This document shows, piece by piece, positions 1 through 6,786 of a DNA stretch of 36,839 nt. Each line of letters opens with the position of its first letter. The stretch's first letter is position 1. Source of the DNA: Pseudomonadota bacterium (GTDB taxonomy: Bacteria > Pseudomonadota > Alphaproteobacteria > Acetobacterales > Acetobacteraceae); NCBI GenBank assembly GCA_021798915.1, contig JAJZBM010000014.1:1-36839 (forward strand), written 5' to 3'. Both the position numbers and the translations under genes were made by a program. The notes below the pieces were generated by a model. That model was not told the DNA's origin, did not search any database, and saw only the letters and a list, made by a program, of their open reading frames with translations.

Positions 1-194
1 GTCCAAGGCAAACCGAAAAGCGGTCCGTAAGCACGACCAGGAACTCTACAAGGAACGCCACCTGATCGAGAATTTCTTCGCTAAAATCAAACAATTCAGG
101 GCTATCGCCACCCGTTATGACAAAACCGCCAGGAACTTCCTCGCCGCTGTTCACCTTGTCGCCGCAGAGATTTGGCTAAATTGACGACACGCCC
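1..194 (+). mobile_element. 3' end of an IS5-family insertion sequence (left part outside window)
   Basis: The window opens inside an insertion sequence. It holds the last 60 codons of a DDE transposase, followed by about 10 bases ending in GACGACACGCCC (183-194), which I take as the right terminal inverted repeat. The next two bases are TA, a typical IS5-group (IS427-like) target. The left end is outside the window, so neither the matching inverted repeat nor the target duplication can be checked. The boundary at 194 is inference. Confidence 0.7.
2..184 (+). CDS. IS5-family transposase, C-terminal fragment (5' end outside window)
   Basis: Frame 2 is open from the window edge to TGA at 182-184 and gives 60 residues. 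It contains the segment YKERHLIENFFAKIKQFRAI followed by ATRYDKTARNFLAA, the characteristic C-terminus of the DDE domain of IS5-family (IS427/IS1031-type) transposases in alphaproteobacteria. The glutamate of HLIENFF is expected to be the third DDE catalytic residue. The enzyme cuts and joins the element's ends during transposition. Only the C-terminal piece is visible, so I cannot say whether the element is intact or whether the transposase is made from two overlapping frames, as in many relatives. Confidence 0.88.
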   Translation, partial: SKANRKAVRKHDQELYKERHLIENFFAKIKQFRAIATRYDKTARNFLAAVHLVAAEIWLN

Positions 195-2413
195 TAAGCA
201 GCACTCGAGGTCATTTTCCGCTGCTGGCGGATCAGGCGGGCGGCGGCGCTCGCGGTCATCGGCCGGCCGAGCAAAAACCCCTGGAGTTCGGTGCAGCGGG
301 CGTCACGCAGCAGTTCCAGTTGCGCGGTGGTTTCTACCCCCTCGGCGGTCACCGCGAGGCCGAGGCTGTGGGCCAGCGCCGAAATCGCGCGCACGATCGC
401 CGCCGCGCCGGCATCGTCGGCGAGGCGCGAGACGAAAGAGCGGTCGATTTTCAACTTGTCGAAGGGAAAGCGCCCGAGATAGCTGAGACTAGAATAGCCG
501 GTGCCGAAATCATCGAGGACGAGGCGCACGCCGAGCGCCTTCAGCGCCATCAATTGTGCCCGCGCGCGCTCGGTATCGTCGATCAGCACCCCTTCGGTGA
601 TTTCGAGTTCGAGCCGCGCCGGCGCGAGTTTGGTGCGGGCGAGCGTTTCGGTCACGGTCGCGACGAGATCATCGGTCTGGAACTGGATCGGCGAGAGATT
701 GACCGCGACATGCAGCGCTTCCGGCCAGTCCGCGGCTTCGGCGCAGGCGGTTTCCAGAACCAGGCGGCCGAGCGGTCCGATCATGCCGCTTTCCTCGGCG
801 AGCGGGATGAAACGGCTCGGCGCGGTCCAGCCGAGATCCTTCTGAAACCAGCGGAGCAGCGCCTCGAACCCGACCAATGTCCGCCCGTCGATGGCGTAGA
901 TCGGCTGGTAATGGACCTTGAAGGTATGATTTTGCACGGCGAGGCGCAGATCCCGCTCCATCCGCCGGCGCAATTGCAATTCGCTTTCCATGGCCGGCTC
1001 AAAAATGCGGGTCTTGGCGCGTTCGTCGCGCTTGGCCCAGAACAGCGCGGTATCGGCGCTGTTCACCAGCGCGGCGACGGTTGTGCCGTGCTGTGGCGCG
1101 AAGGCGATGCCGACCCGGGTGCTGATTTGCACCGACTGGCCGGAAATTTCGAAGGGGTTGGCGAGCGCTGCTTGCAGCCTCTCGGCGATCGTCGCGGCAA
1201 TGCCGGCCTGGCGCGCCGGCGGCAGGGCGATCGCGAATTCATCGCCGCCGAGCCGTGCCACCAGCCCCTGGTCATGCGTGTCTTCCTTGACCAGCGAGGC
1301 GAGGCGCCGCGCCACGGCGCGCAGCAAACGGTCCCCGGCATCATGTCCATAGAGGCCGTTGACGAATTTGAAGCGGTCGATATCGAGGACGAGGAGGCCG
1401 ACGAAAGCCTCCGCTTGGTCGGCGCGGGCGAGGATATCCTTGAGCAGGGCGAGGAATTTGACGCGATTGGGCAGGCCGGTCAACGGGTCGTGGCGGGCGA
1501 GATGCTCGATCCGGGCCGCCGCCTGCTTGCGTTCGGAAATATCGCGCACCGCGGCAACCGTCGCCGGTCTGCCGCCATGCAGGATCGGGCGTGACAGCAC
1601 CTCGGCGACGCGGCGTGTGCCGTCCGGAAGAACGATTTCGAATTCGTCGATCCGGCTCGGCTTGGTCGTCAGGCGCTCGCGGATCAGGGCATGCGACGAG
1701 AGCGCGATGAAATCGAGGATATGCGCGCCGATCAGCACCTCGCGGGGCTGGCCGACGAGGGCGGTGAGCGACGTGTTGACATCGAGGATGATCCCGTCGC
1801 GATGGATCAGCAGGCCCTCGAAGGCGGAATCGGCGAGCTGGCGCAGCCGCTGCGCCTCCTCGGCGCGGCGAAGCACGAAACGGACATCGACCACGGTGAC
1901 GACCGCGCCGAGGAATAGGATCAGCAACGCGACCCCGCCGAGCACGATGAGGATCTGCGCGATACCGGGAAGATCGGCCCCGGTGCCCACGGGCGGGAGC
2001 AGGACGGGGTGGGCGGCGAGGCCGGTATAATGCATCGCGACCACGGCAAGCGCCACCATCGCGCCGCCGAGCATGATGAAGGAGGGCTGCCCGTGCGAGC
2101 GGCTCCAGAGCGAAAACGCGCCGAGCGCCCCGGTGACCGCCTCGACGAGCGAAAGTCCGAGCAGCAGCGGCGCCTCGGCGAGCCGCGTCGTCGCCGCGAA
2201 CAGGACATGGCTGAGGAGCGCGAGCCCCCATATGCCGGCGCCGAACGCGGTTGCGGCGGCCAGCAGCCAGGCGAGTCGCAACCGGCCGTGGCTCGCCATG
2301 GCACGGAAAAACATCACCAGAGCCAGCGGGCAGAGGGCAATCGAGACGACGAGCGAGAGGCCGGACAGAAGCAGATCGCGATCCGAGGTCAGCGTCGCGA
2401 TGAGCGAGGTCAT
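194..2413 (-). CDS. MHYT-PAS-GGDEF-EAL cyclic-di-GMP turnover protein
   Basis: A 739-residue inner-membrane signalling protein. Residues 1-185 form several hydrophobic helices with one MHYT motif (127-130), resembling the MHYT sensor that may bind copper or a gas, although the usual repeated motifs are not evident. A PAS domain follows (about 190-300), then GGDEF (motif intact at 389-393) and EAL (E517-A518-L519). The EAL half keeps the NLSPIQF, EITEG, DDFGTGYSS, KIDRSFV and EGVET segments and should be an active phosphodiesterase. The product-inhibition RxxD site before GGDEF reads HDQG, so it is missing. The start is ATG preceded by GGGAGGTGG. The stop codon TAG lies at the junction with the insertion sequence, so the extreme C-terminus may not be original, but the EAL domain looks complete. 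The target process (motility, biofilm) cannot be told from the context. Confidence 0.93.
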   Translation of the reverse strand: MTSLIATLTSDRDLLLSGLSLVVSIALCPLALVMFFRAMASHGRLRLAWLLAAATAFGAGIWGLALLSHVLFAATTRLAEAPLLLGLSLVEAVTGALGAFSLWSRSHGQPSFIMLGGAMVALAVVAMHYTGLAAHPVLLPPVGTGADLPGIAQILIVLGGVALLILFLGAVVTVVDVRFVLRRAEEAQRLRQLADSAFEGLLIHRDGIILDVNTSLTALVGQPREVLIGAHILDFIALSSHALIRERLTTKPSRIDEFEIVLPDGTRRVAEVLSRPILHGGRPATVAAVRDISERKQAAARIEHLARHDPLTGLPNRVKFLALLKDILARADQAEAFVGLLVLDIDRFKFVNGLYGHDAGDRLLRAVARRLASLVKEDTHDQGLVARLGGDEFAIALPPARQAGIAATIAERLQAALANPFEISGQSVQISTRVGIAFAPQHGTTVAALVNSADTALFWAKRDERAKTRIFEPAMESELQLRRRMERDLRLAVQNHTFKVHYQPIYAIDGRTLVGFEALLRWFQKDLGWTAPSRFIPLAEESGMIGPLGRLVLETACAEAADWPEALHVAVNLSPIQFQTDDLVATVTETLARTKLAPARLELEITEGVLIDDTERARAQLMALKALGVRLVLDDFGTGYSSLSYLGRFPFDKLKIDRSFVSRLADDAGAAAIVRAISALAHSLGLAVTAEGVETTAQLELLRDARCTELQGFLLGRPMTASAAARLIRQQRKMTSSAA

Positions 2414-2655
2414 GCCACCTCCCGAGGATACAGCCCGTCAGGGCTGACCATAAAATATCATCCGCCAGCAAGGGTTAACGGCTGAGCTTGGCACAAATTT
2501 GTAAATCCGATAGGAATCCGCAAGGTTTTCTTGCACGCTGGCCGTCCGGCTGGAAGGAAAGAGATCAAATTTTCGTGAAAATACGTCTTTTGAGGCTGGC
2601 GCGTCAGCCCCGATGACGCCCGAGATCAAAAAATCGAGAGGACACATACCACGCC
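2414..2655. promoter_or_regulatory. Divergent intergenic region with a 14-bp palindrome
   Basis: This 242-base gap separates the divergent GGDEF-EAL and cupin genes and is clearly more AT-rich than its surroundings, especially 2490-2600. It holds a perfect inverted repeat ATTTTC-GT-GAAAAT at 2569-2582, a possible operator. I see no convincing -35/-10 pair in either direction. A GAGAGG sequence at 2635-2640 could be the ribosome binding site of the cupin gene. Confidence 0.4.
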
Positions 2656-3228
2656 ATGACCAACCATTCGCCGCGCAACGCCGCACCCGCCACCCCCGCC
2701 ACCATCACCCCAGCCACCATCGCCGCTCCCGGCCGGCGCGAGATTCTGCTCGCGCCGCTGCTGGCGGCGCTGCCGGTCATGCTGGCGGGGAGTGCGGCGG
2801 CGAGCCCGATCGACCCGACCGAAACCATCCTTCGTCTTCCCGAGGAAATCGCTTTCCAGCCGCAAGCGGGGTTTCCGCCGCGCTCGGTGGAGATGGCGCC
2901 GCTTTGGGGCGCGAGCACCGAGCCGGGGCTCTATCTGGTGCTCATCAAATGGTACCCCGGCTACATGAGCGCGCCCCACACCTATCTCACCGATCGGCTC
3001 TGCGTCGTTCTCTCCGGCACCTGGATGATCAATAGTGGCGCCGATTTCGATCCCGAGCGGACGGTGGCTGCGCCGGCCGGCAGCTTCGTCCGCCGCGTCG
3101 CCGGGACGCCGCATTACGATGGCGTGAAGCGCGGCATGAAGGAACCGGCGGTGATCGCGCTCTGCGGTCTCGGGCCGGGCGGCCTCAAATGGCTCGATCC
3201 CGGCCAGCCGGGCTGGCGGGCGGTATGA
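2656..3228 (+). CDS. Exported cupin-like protein
   Basis: A 190-residue protein. The first 25 residues are rich in Ala, Pro and Thr. They are followed by GRREILLAPLLAALPVMLAG and a cleavage-like AAAS site near residue 50; the twin arginines suggest Tat export, which would suit a metal-loaded folded cupin. The C-terminal 120 residues look like a single cupin barrel. The first motif is degenerate (PHTY instead of HxH, then LSGTW) and the second has APAGSFV and a histidine in TPHYDG. Metal binding is therefore uncertain. No substrate can be named. The gene stands alone, divergent from the c-di-GMP gene and convergent with lpxA; the 28-base gap to lpxA contains a 6-bp GC stem (3229-3234 with 3244-3249) but no T-tract. 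Confidence 0.75.
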   Translation: MTNHSPRNAAPATPATITPATIAAPGRREILLAPLLAALPVMLAGSAAASPIDPTETILRLPEEIAFQPQAGFPPRSVEMAPLWGASTEPGLYLVLIKWYPGYMSAPHTYLTDRLCVVLSGTWMINSGADFDPERTVAAPAGSFVRRVAGTPHYDGVKRGMKEPAVIALCGLGPGGLKWLDPGQPGWRAV

Positions 3229-3256
3229 GCGGCGTTCATCGCGCGCCGCCTGCGGC

Positions 3257-4069
3257 CTATGCGTCCTCGTCTTCCTCGGCGCCGGTGGCGGCGCGGATCA
3301 GGCCGCGATGGCTGGGGGCGGCGATGAAAGCCAGGATCTCCGCGACCAGTTTGTCGTCGCCATAGGCCGCCCGCACCTCGGCGACGCGCTCGGCGAAGAC
3401 GCCGCCGGCACGAAACAGGGTGCGGAAGGCGCGGCGCAGGCGATGGATCTCGGCACGTGCCACCCCGGCGCGCTTGAGCTTGATGAGATTGAGCCCGGCG
3501 AGCCGCGCCCGGTTGCCGATCACGCTGCCGAACGGGATGACATCGGCCTCGACCCCGGAGACGCCGCCGACCATCGCCCCGCGCCCGATGCGCACGAACT
3601 GATGCAGCGCCGCGGCGCCGCCGATCACCGCCCCGTCGCCGATCTCGACATGCCCGCCCATCACCACGTTATTGGCGATGATCACGCCATCGCCGATGGC
3701 ACAGTCATGCGCGACATGGGCGACCGCCATCAGCAGGCAGTCGGCCCCGACGCGGGTGATGCCGGTGCCGGTCACGGTGCCGCGATGGATGGTGCAGTGC
3801 TCGCGGATCTGGGTGCGCGCGCCGATCACCGTCTCCGTCGCCTCGCCGCGATATTTCAGATCCTGGGGCGCAAGGCCGACGGTCGCGAACGGATAGAGGA
3901 TGGCGCCGGCGCCGATCCGTGTCCGCCCCTCGACGACGACATGCGAGATCAGCCTGGCGCCATCCTCGATGACCACGCCCGGCCCGACCGAGCACCAGGG
4001 GCCGATCTCCACCCCCTCACCGATCTCGGCGCCGGCGGCGACCAGCGCGCGCGGATGGATGCCGCTCAC
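3257..4069 (-). CDS. lpxA: Acyl-ACP--UDP-N-acetylglucosamine O-acyltransferase (LpxA)
   Basis: First enzyme of lipid A synthesis. It moves a 3-hydroxyacyl chain from acyl carrier protein to the 3-OH of UDP-GlcNAc in the cytoplasm. The 270 residues show left-handed beta-helix hexapeptide repeats from residue 6 (IGEGVEIGPWCSVGPGVVIE and onward) and the conserved VAHVAHDCAIGDGVI segment containing the catalytic histidine. The C-terminal helices include the typical GLNLIKLKRAG. The start is GTG, overlapping the fabZ stop as GTGA, so translation is probably coupled. It is the last gene of the lpxD-fabZ-lpxA run. The lpxI and lpxB genes that often follow in alphaproteobacteria are absent; a convergent cupin gene takes their place. 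Confidence 0.97.
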   Translation of the reverse strand: MSGIHPRALVAAGAEIGEGVEIGPWCSVGPGVVIEDGARLISHVVVEGRTRIGAGAILYPFATVGLAPQDLKYRGEATETVIGARTQIREHCTIHRGTVTGTGITRVGADCLLMAVAHVAHDCAIGDGVIIANNVVMGGHVEIGDGAVIGGAAALHQFVRIGRGAMVGGVSGVEADVIPFGSVIGNRARLAGLNLIKLKRAGVARAEIHRLRRAFRTLFRAGGVFAERVAEVRAAYGDDKLVAEILAFIAAPSHRGLIRAATGAEEDEDA

Positions 4070-4566
4070 GCCGCGCGCTGGTCCAGGATCATCGCGGTAT
4101 AGGTCGCCTCGGCGACGGTCGCGCCATCGACCCGCGCGATCGCGGCGAATTTCCAGACATTGCCGCGATTGCGCAGCTTCTCGACATGGATGCGGAGCTG
4201 ATCGCCGGGGCCGACCGGGCGGCGGAACTTGGCGCCCTCGACGGACATGAAATAGACCAGCTTGCCGGCTTCCTCCGGCCCCAGCGTCCCCACCACCAGG
4301 ACGGCCGCAGTCTGTGCCATGCTTTCGATGATCAGAACCCCAGGCATCACCGGGCGGCCGGGGAAATGCCCCTGGAAGAACGCCTCGTTGGCGGTGACGT
4401 TCTTGATTCCGATCGCCGAGACATTGGGGAACAGGTCGACCACGCGGTCGATCAACAGGAACGGGTAGCGATGCGGGATCGCCTGCATGATCCCGGCGAT
4501 ATCGACCACTCTTCCGCCGGCCGTCGCCTCGGTCACGGCTTTGCTGTCCTTGAGACTTGCATCCAT
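4066..4566 (-). CDS. fabZ: 3-hydroxyacyl-ACP dehydratase (FabZ)
   Basis: Removes water from (3R)-hydroxyacyl-ACP in type II fatty acid elongation and competes with LpxA and LpxD for the same hydroxyacyl-ACP pool, which explains the constant pairing of these genes. The 166 residues fit a single hot-dog fold. Catalytic His and Glu are present in GHFPGRPVMPGVLIIESMAQ. A 20-residue tail before IAGIMQAIPHRYPFLLIDRV is longer than in E. coli. The ATG at 4566 is the likely start. The stop overlaps the lpxA GTG start. The 114-base gap from lpxD contains a 15-bp tandem repeat. Confidence 0.97.
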   Translation of the reverse strand: MDASLKDSKAVTEATAGGRVVDIAGIMQAIPHRYPFLLIDRVVDLFPNVSAIGIKNVTANEAFFQGHFPGRPVMPGVLIIESMAQTAAVLVVGTLGPEEAGKLVYFMSVEGAKFRRPVGPGDQLRIHVEKLRNRGNVWKFAAIARVDGATVAEATYTAMILDQRAA

Positions 4567-4620
4567 GGGCGTTTCTCTATCCGCTTCCCTCGTGTCGTCC
4601 TGCCATCCGGCTGCGTCGGC

Positions 4621-4680
4621 TTCAACCCCGCCGAATTCAACCCCGCCGAATTCAACCCCCTCGGATTCAACCCCAGCGGA
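4621..4680. repeat. 15-bp tandem repeat (four units) between lpxD and fabZ
   Basis: Four head-to-tail 15-bp units starting TTCAACCCC occur at 4621-4635, 4636-4650, 4651-4665 and 4666-4680. The first two are identical (TTCAACCCCGCCGAA) and the next two differ only in the last six bases. A degenerate fifth unit begins at 4681 with the complement of the lpxD stop codon. The array fills about half of the lpxD-fabZ gap and lies in the untranslated spacer of the operon mRNA. Confidence 0.95.
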
Positions 4681-5775
4681 TTAACCACCGGGGCCTTCCG
4701 GTGCGGCGCCGGCATCGCCGCGCCGCGGCTTGCGTTTGCCAGTCCCGGCGAGCCGGCGCAGCGTCGCGACCTCGCGGAAAAACGTCGTGACCGGCTGCGC
4801 TGGGCTGCCGACGACGCTGGTCCCGGCCGCGACATCCGCCATCACCCCGGCCTGGGCGCCGATCCGGGCCTTGCGGCCGATATGCAAATGGCCGATCAAA
4901 CCTGCCTGCCCGCCCGCCATCACGAAATCCTCGAGCACGGTCGAGCCGGAAATACCGGCTTGCGCGACGATAATGCAAGCGCGACCGATGTGGACGTTGT
5001 GCCCGACCTGCACCAGATTGTCGAGCCGGGAGCCGGCGCCGATGACGGTGTCGGCGGCGGAACCGCGGTCGATCGTGGTATTGGCGCCGATTTCGACATC
5101 GTCCTCGATGATCACCCGCCCGATCTGCGGCACCGAGACGAAACCGGTGGCGGTGACGGCGAAGCCGAACCCGTCCTGGCCGATGCGGGCGCCGGGATAG
5201 ATCGCGACCCGCGCCCCGATCAGGGCGTGGCTGATGCTGACCTGGGCGCCGATCCGGCAATCCCGGCCAAGGACGACGCCGGCGCCGATCACCGCGAGCG
5301 GCCCGATGCGGCATCCGGCGCCGATCTCGGCCCCGGCGCCGATCACCGCGAGCGGCCCGATCTCCGCCGCAGGATCGATCCGCGCAGTGGGATCGACAAC
5401 TGCGCTCGGCGCGATTCCCGGGGTCGGTGATGGCGCGGGGTGAAAGAGGGCGGCGATTCGCGCCCAGCCGAGATAGGGTTCGGGGGTCACGAGGGCGACG
5501 GCGCCGGCCGGCACCGCGCCCGCCATCTCGGGATGGACGATCACCGCCCCGGCCTTGGTCGCGCCGAGCAGGCTGGCATAGCGGCGATTATCGAGAAAGC
5601 TGACCTCCGCCGGCCCCGCGCTTTGCAGCGGCGCGACCCCGGTAAACAGCCGCGCCGCTGCCGCGCCGGCATCGCGCCCCTCGACCTTCGCGTCGCCGGC
5701 GGTGGCGAGGGTTCCGATGTCGAACGGCCCGGATCGCGCGAAAAACCGCGGATCGCCGGTGATTTCCGGCCCCAT
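4681..5775 (-). CDS. lpxD: UDP-3-O-(3-hydroxyacyl)glucosamine N-acyltransferase (LpxD)
   Basis: Third step of lipid A synthesis: adds the second 3-hydroxyacyl chain, as an amide, to UDP-3-O-acyl-glucosamine. The 364 residues comprise an N-terminal uridine-binding domain (about 1-110, with AEVSFLDNRRYASLL) and a long left-handed beta-helix of hexapeptide repeats (about 115-330). HNVHIGRACIIVAQAGISGS contains the catalytic histidine. The C-terminal 30 residues are basic and proline-rich. The start is ATG, six bases after the skp-like gene. The stop codon TAA lies at the beginning of the 15-bp repeat array, so repeat changes could alter the C-terminus. Confidence 0.96.
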   Translation of the reverse strand: MGPEITGDPRFFARSGPFDIGTLATAGDAKVEGRDAGAAAARLFTGVAPLQSAGPAEVSFLDNRRYASLLGATKAGAVIVHPEMAGAVPAGAVALVTPEPYLGWARIAALFHPAPSPTPGIAPSAVVDPTARIDPAAEIGPLAVIGAGAEIGAGCRIGPLAVIGAGVVLGRDCRIGAQVSISHALIGARVAIYPGARIGQDGFGFAVTATGFVSVPQIGRVIIEDDVEIGANTTIDRGSAADTVIGAGSRLDNLVQVGHNVHIGRACIIVAQAGISGSTVLEDFVMAGGQAGLIGHLHIGRKARIGAQAGVMADVAAGTSVVGSPAQPVTTFFREVATLRRLAGTGKRKPRRGDAGAAPEGPGG

Positions 5776-5781
5776 TGCGGC

Positions 5782-6780
5782 TTATTTGTCGCTTGCCGCC
5801 GGTGGGGCTGCCGTTGGGGCGGCCGGTGGCGTCGGTGTCACCGAGACCTCCGGCGCCGGCGCGCCGGCGTTCGCCCCGGCCGGGGCACCGGCGGCGGGCG
5901 CCCCGGCCAACGGGGTACCAGCGGGCGCGGCGCCCGCAGATGGGGTGCCAGCAGAGGCGCCCGCCGCCGGGGCGCCGGCGGCGGGTGGGGCGCCCTGCGG
6001 CTTGACCGGCACCATCGGCGGCTCCTGCCCCTCGGCGGGGATGATCACATGCGGCAGCAGCTTGTTCAGCTCGCTGGCGACCTGAGCCGTGATATCGAAT
6101 TCGTTGACGTTGAGCGCAACCTGCTGGCGGTGCAGAACCAGGTTCATGCCGCGGCTTTCCGAGACCTGGCGGATGACCGAGATCAGGGTCTGCTCGATCT
6201 GGCCGAGCGCGTACTGGCCCTCTTCCTGGATGATCCGGTTGCGATCGCGGAACTGGCGTTGGGCGGTGGTGATGCGGTCCTGAAGGGCGCGTTCGCGGGC
6301 CCGGATCTGGTCCGGTTTGAGCTTGGCGCGATCATTGACCAGCGCCTGCTGCATATCGCGCCAGGCCGCCTGCTCCTTTTGCGCGTCCTGGTTGAGCTTG
6401 GCGCGGCGGCCACCGATGACGCGCTCGATCTCCTGCGCCGCGGTCGAGGCGCGCATCACTTCCGGCACGCCGAGCACGCCGATCACCGCCGCCGGTGGCG
6501 CCGCTCCCTTGGGCAACGGCGGCAATTGCGGCACCGGCGGCAATTGCAACTGCATCTGCGGCGGCGGCGGGCCGGGCGGCGCCGCCGGTCCGGCCTCCGC
6601 CCCGGCGGCGGGGGCGGCGGGGGGCGTGGCATGGGGGTTGGTGCGCGGGGGCGCTTTCTGCGGCTGCTGGCCGGGCACGAACCAGGGCTGCGATTGCGGC
6701 GCCTGCTGCGCGCGCGCGGGGGCGAGCGGCATGAGAAGGGTTGCACTCGCGAGCGCGAGAAGAGAGGCGGAATAACGCAT
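5782..6780 (-). CDS. OmpH/Skp-family periplasmic chaperone with long Pro/Ala tails
   Basis: Skp-type chaperones hold unfolded outer-membrane proteins in the periplasm and pass them to the Bam complex. This one has a signal peptide (1-24, cut after PARA). A Pro/Ala/Gln-rich stretch (25-97) follows, then the OmpH core (about 98-250: AAVIGVLGVPEVMRAS, then long charged helices with KLNQDAQKEQAAWRDMQQAL and a C-terminal strand MNLVLHRQQVALN). A final 80-residue Ala/Gly/Pro tail has AGAPAAGA-like repeats. At 332 residues it is roughly twice the usual length, all from the low-complexity tails. It lies six bases after bamA and six before lpxD, its usual place. I left the symbol empty because skp/ompH naming differs among alphaproteobacteria. 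Confidence 0.9.
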   Translation of the reverse strand: MRYSASLLALASATLLMPLAPARAQQAPQSQPWFVPGQQPQKAPPRTNPHATPPAAPAAGAEAGPAAPPGPPPPQMQLQLPPVPQLPPLPKGAAPPAAVIGVLGVPEVMRASTAAQEIERVIGGRRAKLNQDAQKEQAAWRDMQQALVNDRAKLKPDQIRARERALQDRITTAQRQFRDRNRIIQEEGQYALGQIEQTLISVIRQVSESRGMNLVLHRQQVALNVNEFDITAQVASELNKLLPHVIIPAEGQEPPMVPVKPQGAPPAAGAPAAGASAGTPSAGAAPAGTPLAGAPAAGAPAGANAGAPAPEVSVTPTPPAAPTAAPPAASDK

Positions 6781-6786
6781 TATGTT

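Noticed and set aside
320-1594. 424-codon plus-strand frame opposite the GGDEF-EAL gene
   Set aside because: Antisense shadow; the minus-strand product has intact catalytic motifs.
3229-3249. GCGGCG/CGCCGC inverted repeat between the cupin gene and lpxA as a bidirectional terminator
   Set aside because: Short 6-bp stem with no T-tract on either strand.
4533-4835. Minus-strand frame whose repeat region translates as GLNSA/GLNPR units like pentapeptide repeats
   Set aside because: Only four units, overlapping lpxD in another frame, with no start signal; a by-product of the 15-bp DNA repeat.
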